NCBI GenBank assembly: GCA_937910305.1
Contig: CALEPS010000182.1
Span: 1-24,276 of the forward strand
Direction of reading: 5' to 3'
DNA from: an uncultured Bacteroidales bacterium
Lineage (GTDB): Bacteria > Bacteroidota > Bacteroidia > Bacteroidales > Paludibacteraceae
DNA: 24,276 bases
Each line of letters begins with the position of its first letter. Positions within the stretch are counted from its first letter, which is position 1. Below the pieces are notes generated by a model, which worked only from the letters and a program-made list of their open reading frames with translations, searched no databases and was not told the origin of the DNA. This document shows positions 19,522 through 24,276 of the stretch, in pieces. The position numbers and the translations under genes were made by a program.

Positions 19522-19527
19522 TGCTTA

Positions 19528-19539
19528 CACCTCCTTTCT
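19528..19539 (-). promoter_or_regulatory. Extended Shine-Dalgarno of rpsU
   Basis: On the minus strand AGAAAGGAGGTG is perfectly complementary to the usual 16S 3' tail CACCTCCTTTCT. It begins 2 nt after the mature tRNA 3' end. No other gene in this window has a comparable site. Confidence 0.93.
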
Positions 19540-19541
19540 TG

Positions 19542-19621
19542 TACCCAGGGCCGGGATCGAACCGGCACGGTTTCCCATTGGTGTTTGAGACCAACGCGTC
19601 TACCAATTCCGCCACCTGGGC
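19542..19621 (-). tRNA. tRNA-Leu (anticodon CAA)
   Basis: An 80-nt cloverleaf: acceptor GCCCAGG/CCTGGGT (first pair G.U), D-arm GCG/CGC with AATTGGTAGA, anticodon stem TTGGT/ACCAA with loop CTCAAAC (anticodon CAA, reads UUG), an 11-nt variable arm, T-arm GCCGG/CCGGC with TTCGATC, and discriminator A. CCA is not encoded. It is transcribed from 19658-19688 and is followed immediately by the rpsU Shine-Dalgarno. Confidence 0.96.
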
Positions 19622-19657
19622 GCGCTTATGACTCCCCCGACAGGGAGAAAAAGCGTG

Positions 19658-19688
19658 CAAAGGTACTGCTTTTTTTTAATATACGCAA
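19658..19688 (-). promoter_or_regulatory. tRNA-Leu/rpsU promoter
   Basis: On the minus strand TTG (19686-19688), 20-bp spacer, TACCTTTG (19658-19665). It shares 30 identical bases with the rpsO promoter, including the first transcribed bases. Confidence 0.9.
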
Positions 19689-19710
19689 ATATTTTGTGAT
19701 TTTTTTGAAG

Positions 19711-19736
19711 AAAAAAAGCTTTTTGGTCAGAAAAGC
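19711..19736 (-). terminator. recG terminator (minus strand)
   Basis: On the minus strand GCTTTT (19731-19736) pairs with AAAAGC (19718-19723), followed by a run of seven T. It starts directly at the recG stop codon. Confidence 0.75.
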
Positions 19737-19738
19737 CC

Positions 19739-21832
19739 CTATGAAATCTCGCTCCAATTCTGAGGAGATTCGATCCGCAAGGAATCGAGTCTCCTTTTGT
19801 ATATCCGGTTCATCTCATCCTCAAGGAGCGGGTCCTGATCCAATATATCCATCGCAGCCTGGCGTGCCAAAGTCAGCAGCTGGCCGTCGGTAGATAGATT
19901 GGCTATATGCAGATCAAAGGGTATTCCTGACTGCTGTGTGCCGTCGATGTCTCCTGCTCCGCGGAGCCGCAGGTCCTCTTCCGCGATGCGGAATCCGTCA
20001 TTGGTAGCCACCATGATATCCATCCGTTTGCGTGTGTCTCCGCTGATCTCCATATCGGTCAGCAAGAGACAGTAGCTCTGGTCGGCACCTCGTCCTACGC
20101 GTCCGCGCAACTGGTGCAACTGGCTGAGCCCGAACCGCTCGGCGTTCTGAATCATCATCACCGTGGCGTTGGGTACATTGACACCCACTTCGATGACCGT
20201 CGTAGCCACCAGAATCTGTGTCTCGCCGGATGCGAAACGCTGCATCTGCAGGTCTTTGTCCGCTGCTTTCATCTGACCGTGGACCATGGAGATCTTATAT
20301 TCAGGGAAAGCTTCGCACAGTTCGTTAAAGCCGTTCTGCAAGTCCTGCAGATCCAGTTTCTCATTCTCTTTGATGAGCGGATAGACTACATAGATCTGCC
20401 GCCCTTCCTGAATCTGCTTGCGCAGGAAGGCATACACCTGTGCGCGGCGGTTGATATTATAATGGATGGTCTGTACGGGTTTGCGTCCGGGCGGCAGTTC
20501 GTCAATGATACTCACATGCAGATCGCCGTAAACGGTCATGGCTAAGGTCCGCGGAATAGGCGTAGCGGACATGACGAGTACATGAGGCGGAATGTCATTC
20601 TTGCTCCACAGTTTAGCCCGCTGCGCCACGCCGAAGCGGTGCTGTTCGTCGATAATGACAAGTCCCAGGTTCTGCCATTGCACGGTATCTTCTATCAACG
20701 CGTGCGTACCTATTAATATATGTATAGTGCCGTTGAGCAGTCCGTTATGGATGGGTACGCGCTGTTTGGCTGTAGTCGAGCCTGTGAGCAACGCCACATG
20801 CACCGCATCGCCTAAGGGAGCGAGGAAGGCTTTGAGGGTCTCGTAGTGCTGGTTTGCCAGTATCTCCGTAGGCGCCATGATACAGGTCTGATATCCGTTA
20901 TCGACGGCGAGGAGGCAGCATAAGAGCGCCACGAGTGTCTTACCCGAACCGACATCGCCCTGCAGCAGCCTGTTCATCTGCCGTCCGGACTTGAGGTCGT
21001 CATGTATCTCATGAATAACCCTTTTCTGCGCTCCGGTCAGGTCAAAAGGCAGCGATTTATACAAGGCATGGAACCGGCTTCCTACTATCGGCATGGCGAA
21101 GCCCGGATTCTGTTCCCGGCGTTTCATCTGCCTCAGTAACTGAAGCTGGATATAGAACAGCTCTTCGAACTTCAACCTTGCCCGTGCCGCCTGCATCGTG
21201 GGTGTGTCTTTCGGGAAATGCACATTGACCAGCGCGTCCGTCAGTCCCATCAGCCGGTACCGCTGCAGGATATCTGCGCCTATCGTGTCCGGCACTCCCG
21301 TCTTCAGGTCCGGCAACAGTTCGGCAATGATATTCCGCATGGCTTTGGAGTTGAGACCATGGCGTTTCATGGTCTCCGTTGTGTTGTAGTACGGCTCCAA
21401 GCCCTGCGTCATCTCCGGCGTGACCTTGCTCCAAGGCGTTAATTCCGGGTGGACGAAATTATACGTGTGATTAAATCGGGACGGTTTGCCGAAGAGCAGG
21501 TATTTGACACCCCGCTGCAACTTGACATACTGCACGCCCTTGAACCAGACCAGTTCGCATTGGTGCATTCCGTCGTTGAAGGTAGCGCTCAGCCGCTGCG
21601 CCTTGCCAATACCTATTGTGTGCCATTCGGTTACTTCGCCGACGATCTGTACATACGTATCTTCGTCCTCTATCTCCGCGATGCGGTAGAATCGGCTGCG
21701 GTCGATATACTTATAAGGATACTGCCGCACCATGTCCAGCGCGGTATTCACCTTCAGTTCTTTACGAAGAATGTCGGCACGCTTGGCACCGACATTCTTG
21801 CAATAGGTTATATCTCTATGAGCTAACTCCAT
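19739..21832 (-). CDS. recG: ATP-dependent DNA helicase RecG
   Basis: The 697-aa protein is full-length RecG, which reverses stalled replication forks and migrates branched DNA. The N-terminal wedge/OB domain covers about 60-130. Helicase motifs are I 'GDVGSGKT' (292-299), Ia 'MAPTEILANQH', II 'IIDEQH' with DEQH at 395-398, III 'SATPIPRT' (422-429), IV 'YVVYPLIKENEK', V 'TTVIEVGVNVPNA' and VI 'QLHQLRGRVGRG'. Length is normal. It follows tonB by 42 bp and has no promoter of its own, so it is probably read with tonB. Confidence 0.98.
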   Translation of the reverse strand: MELAHRDITYCKNVGAKRADILRKELKVNTALDMVRQYPYKYIDRSRFYRIAEIEDEDTYVQIVGEVTEWHTIGIGKAQRLSATFNDGMHQCELVWFKGVQYVKLQRGVKYLLFGKPSRFNHTYNFVHPELTPWSKVTPEMTQGLEPYYNTTETMKRHGLNSKAMRNIIAELLPDLKTGVPDTIGADILQRYRLMGLTDALVNVHFPKDTPTMQAARARLKFEELFYIQLQLLRQMKRREQNPGFAMPIVGSRFHALYKSLPFDLTGAQKRVIHEIHDDLKSGRQMNRLLQGDVGSGKTLVALLCCLLAVDNGYQTCIMAPTEILANQHYETLKAFLAPLGDAVHVALLTGSTTAKQRVPIHNGLLNGTIHILIGTHALIEDTVQWQNLGLVIIDEQHRFGVAQRAKLWSKNDIPPHVLVMSATPIPRTLAMTVYGDLHVSIIDELPPGRKPVQTIHYNINRRAQVYAFLRKQIQEGRQIYVVYPLIKENEKLDLQDLQNGFNELCEAFPEYKISMVHGQMKAADKDLQMQRFASGETQILVATTVIEVGVNVPNATVMMIQNAERFGLSQLHQLRGRVGRGADQSYCLLLTDMEISGDTRKRMDIMVATNDGFRIAEEDLRLRGAGDIDGTQQSGIPFDLHIANLSTDGQLLTLARQAAMDILDQDPLLEDEMNRIYKRRLDSLRIESPQNWSEIS

Positions 21833-21867
21833 TGGATTACGTAATGTCGTAATTACGTAATTACGAG
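21831..21867. repeat. CGTAATTA octamer array and 20-bp palindrome between recG and tonB
   Basis: The spacer is built from about four 8-bp units of CGTAATTA type. TCGTAATTACGTAATTACGA (21847-21866) is a perfect 20-bp palindrome. Confidence 0.9.
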
Positions 21868-21874
21868 GATTTTG

Positions 21875-22555
21875 TTATTGTAATTTGAAGTTAACCGGCA
21901 CCGTATATTTCACGCGAACGGGTTTACCGCGTTGCTGACCCGGTTTCCATTTCGGCATGGACTTGATGACGCGTACCGCCTCTTTGTCCAGCGAAGGATC
22001 ACCACCGGAACGAACGACCTCTACGTCCACGATAGATCCGTCACGGTTCACCACGAACTGGCAGATCACACGTCCCTGGATACCGTTCTCCTGCGCGATA
22101 ACCGGATATTTGACGTTCTCGCTGAGGAATTTGAACAATGCCTGCTGTCCGCCCGGGAACTCCGGCATCTTCTCAACTACGACGAAGACAACTTCTTCTT
22201 CCTCTTCCTCTTCGGGAGCCTCTACCGGCGCAGCTATAACGACCTCGGTCTCCTTGTCGTCCTCAGTGTTGACCTCGATGGACTCGGTCTCGACGTTATC
22301 CTCTACGACATTAAGCACTTCCACCTCTTGAACGGCAGGGGGTGGGGGAGGGGGAGGAGTCTCCTGCGATGTCTGCTGAATCTCTACTTCTTCCTCAAAA
22401 AGGAACTCGGTGTCGGTAACCTCATACTTGGTCACCTCACGTTCCGTCCATTCCAACGCCACATAAACAACGCTCAAAACGAAGACCAGACCCATCAGTA
22501 CATAGATGAGTTTGTCCTTCTCCAAGCTGGCTTTTTCTGATTTCTTGACTTGCAT
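21875..22555 (-). CDS. Energy transducer TonB
   Basis: The 226-aa protein has one N-terminal membrane segment (about residues 15-34, 'LIYVLMGLVFVLSVVYVAL'), a periplasmic spacer with seven prolines ('TPPPPPPPA') and a long acidic stretch ('EAPEEEEEEEVVFVV'), and a TonB C-terminal domain from about residue 130 ('EFPGGQQALFKFLSENVKYP', 'GIQGRVICQFVVNRDGSI', 'WKPGQQRGKPVRVKYTVPV'). It should pass energy from an ExbBD complex to outer-membrane receptors; exbB and exbD are not in the window. Promoter at 22594-22624, UTR about 33 nt. The glycosyltransferase frame upstream runs through this promoter and 119 bp into this gene. Confidence 0.95.
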   Translation of the reverse strand: MQVKKSEKASLEKDKLIYVLMGLVFVLSVVYVALEWTEREVTKYEVTDTEFLFEEEVEIQQTSQETPPPPPPPAVQEVEVLNVVEDNVETESIEVNTEDDKETEVVIAAPVEAPEEEEEEEVVFVVVEKMPEFPGGQQALFKFLSENVKYPVIAQENGIQGRVICQFVVNRDGSIVDVEVVRSGGDPSLDKEAVRVIKSMPKWKPGQQRGKPVRVKYTVPVNFKLQ

Positions 22556-23390
22556 ATCTTGTGTTTTTTAGGTCGTGATTATCAAATCGGCTACAAAGGT
22601 ACTGCTTTTTTTTCGTTTGTGCAAATAAAAAATAAAAATTTTGCCATAGATACCATAAAATTGCCCTTTTCCGGCAAAAATGGAACCGTCCCGGGTACTG
22701 TTTGTCGAGCCATCTCCACATCCGTATCCGCTCTTTCTTGTATCGCCGAAAGGCAGAGAAGGATGTCGGTTGCGAGACAGACTCATGATTGCGCCATACG
22801 GCGGTGGGGGTAGGCAGAAAAGCGAAGCGTGTACGTTGTGTGAAGAGTCCGTAGAGCGGGTAATCCAGGACTGGGAAAGCCTCCGCCAGGAGTGCGGTCA
22901 GTTCGTCATCGCGCAGTAGCTCCGTGCGGAAGAGGACGGTACAATTCGAATGTCGTGCGCCCCATAGGTCGTATCGTGTACTCAGGTCCCCTTGCGGGAT
23001 CGGTTCGTCTCTTTGGCCCTGCTCCGCCGTGTGCACAAAACCGACCTCCGGGTGCGTACGCAGGTAGTCTGTCTCTATCTGCAGCTTATGCACGTCGCAC
23101 CAATAATCATCGCCGTCGAGCATGGCGATATACTCAGCTCCGTCCGCTTGGATCCGGCGGTAGAGGTCGATCGTGTTGCGCACCAGACCCATGTTTTGCT
23201 CCCGCCGCACATACACGATCCGTTTGTCCTGCGCCGCATACCGGCGGCATACCGCCGAGGTCCCGTCCGTGGAAGCGTCGTCGCCTATATAGATACGGAT
23301 TTCCTCATCGCATTGCTGAGCCTGCACGCTCTCTATCGCCTGCGCGATGAAGGGTGCGTGGTTATATGTCGTGATACAAACAGCTATCAT
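22437..23390 (-). CDS. Glycosyltransferase family 2 with run-on C-terminus
   Basis: The 317-aa protein has a GT-A fold N-terminus: 'AVCITTYNHAPFIAQAIESV', 'IYIGDDASTDGT' (D37, D38), 'NMGLVRNTIDLYR' and 'YIAMLDGDDYW' (DGDD 92-95, metal and nucleotide-sugar binding), then 'HSNCTVLFRTELL' and 'VLDYPLYGLF'. It should add a sugar to a cell-surface glycan or lipid; donor and acceptor are unknown. The family-like part ends near 'WYLWQNFYFLFAQTKKK' (about residue 262). The remaining about 55 codons are the tonB promoter and the first 119 bp of tonB read in another frame, so a natural stop may have been lost. It overlaps the dCMP deaminase gene by 29 nt. Confidence 0.88.
   Translation of the reverse strand: MIAVCITTYNHAPFIAQAIESVQAQQCDEEIRIYIGDDASTDGTSAVCRRYAAQDKRIVYVRREQNMGLVRNTIDLYRRIQADGAEYIAMLDGDDYWCDVHKLQIETDYLRTHPEVGFVHTAEQGQRDEPIPQGDLSTRYDLWGARHSNCTVLFRTELLRDDELTALLAEAFPVLDYPLYGLFTQRTRFAFLPTPTAVWRNHESVSQPTSFSAFRRYKKERIRMWRWLDKQYPGRFHFCRKRAILWYLWQNFYFLFAQTKKKQYLCSRFDNHDLKNTRYASQEIRKSQLGEGQTHLCTDGSGLRFERCLCGVGMDGT
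22594..22624 (-). promoter_or_regulatory. tonB promoter (inside the glycosyltransferase frame)
   Basis: On the minus strand TTG (22622-22624), 20-bp spacer, TACCTTTG (22594-22601). The stretch AAAAAAGCAGTACCTTTG is shared with the rpsO and tRNA-Leu/rpsU promoters. Confidence 0.88.
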
Positions 23391-23856
23391 AGATATCTTT
23401 GAGTTGGGTGCCGATGGTCTCGGAACGGAAAGTGACCGGGGGAAGGAACACTACCTCGATGCCTGCGCGGCGGAGCAGGTCGACGCCATCCGTGAGACGA
23501 TACTCGCGACTGTAGATGACGCGCCTGATGCCGGCCTGGATGATGAGCTTGGCACACTCGATGCAGGGCGAGGCGGTGATATAGATAGTGGCGCCGTCGC
23601 TGTTGTTCGACGAACGCGCCAGCTTGGTGATGGCGTTGGCCTCAGCATGCAGCACGTAAGGCTTGGTGACTCCCGCCTCGTCCTCGCAGACATTCTCAAA
23701 GCCCGACGGCGTGCCGTTGTATCCGTCGCTGATTATCATGCCCTGCTTCACCACCAGTGCCCCTACCTGCCTGCGCTGGCAGTACGAGTTCTGTGCCCAG
23801 ATGCGGGCCATCTCCAAGTAGCGCCGGTCAAACTTCTGCTGTTTGTCTGTTGCCAT
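23362..23856 (-). CDS. dCMP deaminase family protein (ComEB-like)
   Basis: The 164-aa zinc-dependent deaminase has H70 and E72 in 'HAEANAI' and C98, C101 in 'SPCIECAK', plus 'NSYCQRRQVGALVV' and 'YNGTPSGFENVCED', typical of dCMP deaminase/ComE operon protein 2. It should make dUMP from dCMP for thymidylate synthesis. Its end overlaps the glycosyltransferase start by 29 nt, and it starts 17 bp after the M3 peptidase stop, so the three form one minus-strand unit. Confidence 0.94.
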   Translation of the reverse strand: MATDKQQKFDRRYLEMARIWAQNSYCQRRQVGALVVKQGMIISDGYNGTPSGFENVCEDEAGVTKPYVLHAEANAITKLARSSNNSDGATIYITASPCIECAKLIIQAGIRRVIYSREYRLTDGVDLLRRAGIEVVFLPPVTFRSETIGTQLKDIYDSCLYHDI

Positions 23857-23873
23857 CTTCTTTCTATTTTTTA

Positions 23874-24264
23874 CTATTTTACCTTTTTTATTTTTTCATC
23901 TTTCCTGATTCCGTTCCTTTTCAGCAGGGCGTCAATGGTCGGCTCGCTGCCACGGAAGCGCTTGTAGAGCGTCATGGGATGCTCCGTTCCGCCACGGCTC
24001 AGGATGTTGTCGCGGAACGACTGCGCCGTCTTCCGGTCGAAGATGCCGTGGCGCTTGAAGACGCTGAAGGCGTCGGCGTCGAGCACTTCGGCCCACTTAT
24101 ACGAATAGTAGCCTGCGGCATATCCGCCGGCCATGATGTGCGAGAACTGCACCGTCATGCACGTGTCGGGCAGCTGTTCGCCCAGAATGGCTTTCTTCCA
24201 TGCCTGTTTCTCGAAGGAGATGATGTCGTCGTTGAACTCGTCCTTCTTCGTATAGTACGCCATG
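23874..24264 (-). CDS. M3-family metallopeptidase (Dcp/oligopeptidase A-like), C-terminus only
   Basis: About 130 C-terminal residues of an enzyme normally near 680-700 aa. Conserved blocks are 'FSHIMAGGYAAGYYSYKWAEV', split as 'FSHIMAGGYAAG' and 'YYSYKWAEVLDADAF', then 'GTEHPMTLYKRFRGSEPTIDAL' in part ('LYKRFRGSEP'). The HExxH zinc site lies upstream, outside the window. The Met at 24263 is an internal residue, not a start. The frame stays open to the window edge, but bases 24265-24276 are adapter sequence and should not be translated. Confidence 0.92.
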
Positions 24265-24276
24265 AGATCGGAAGAG
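24265..24276 (+). other. Sequencing-adapter remnant at the window edge
   Basis: The last 12 bases, AGATCGGAAGAG, are the first 12 bases of the widely used Illumina TruSeq adapter. They interrupt the M3 peptidase gene at a contig end, so this is most likely untrimmed adapter and not genome. Confidence 0.9.

Overview
The window reads as chromosome of a member of the Bacteroidales (phylum Bacteroidota). The evidence is ten promoters of the Bacteroidota house-keeping type (TTG, 20 bp, TAnnTTTG), almost no Shine-Dalgarno sequences except in front of rpsU, a BspA-type leucine-rich-repeat protein, TonB, and secreted proteins ending in a 'YILR...YTI.G.EV' tail. I cannot place it to genus. The last 12 bases (24265-24276) match the start of the common Illumina adapter, so the right edge is probably an assembly end and the gene there is cut.

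Layout, left to right. 1-1379: a DUF1016/PDDEXK nuclease with its own promoter and terminator. 1380-1860: a gene-free patchwork of short tandem repeats. 1940-5082: a secreted C1 peptidase and a DUF4874/DUF4832 protein, overlapping by ATGA. 5136-5804: efp on the minus strand, with a promoter back-to-back with that of marC. 5827-8481: marC, rpiB, a radical SAM/SPASM protein and an MBL-fold hydrolase, the last three overlapping. 8516-13017: rpsO, then hflX, hpt and a phosphohexomutase, ended by a strong hairpin. 13020-14340: two arrays of small hairpins around one minus-strand hypothetical gene with a long leader. 14332-16599: a BspA-like LRR protein. 17013-18366: KilA-N, DUF2442 and a broken DUF4160 gene behind one promoter. 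18421-19688: tcdA, rpsU and tRNA-Leu(CAA). 19739-22624: recG and tonB. 22437-24264: a family 2 glycosyltransferase, dCMP deaminase and the C-terminus of an M3 peptidase.

Most genes are housekeeping: translation (efp, rpsO, rpsU, tRNA-Leu, hflX, tcdA), nucleotide and sugar metabolism (hpt, rpiB, phosphohexomutase, dCMP deaminase) and repair (recG). The unusual signal is repetitive DNA. Palindromic elements and 7-8 bp microsatellites sit in nearly every spacer and also lie in frame inside at least seven protein genes (DUF1016, radical SAM, MBL, hflX, phosphohexomutase, BspA-like, tcdA). Two intergenic arrays consist of consecutive small hairpins that keep their format while their arms differ. 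Other points of interest are rpsU directly behind a tRNA with a 12-nt perfect Shine-Dalgarno, promoter cassettes reused almost verbatim, a DUF4160 gene broken by a one-base deletion, and a sharp base-composition break inside the BspA-like gene.
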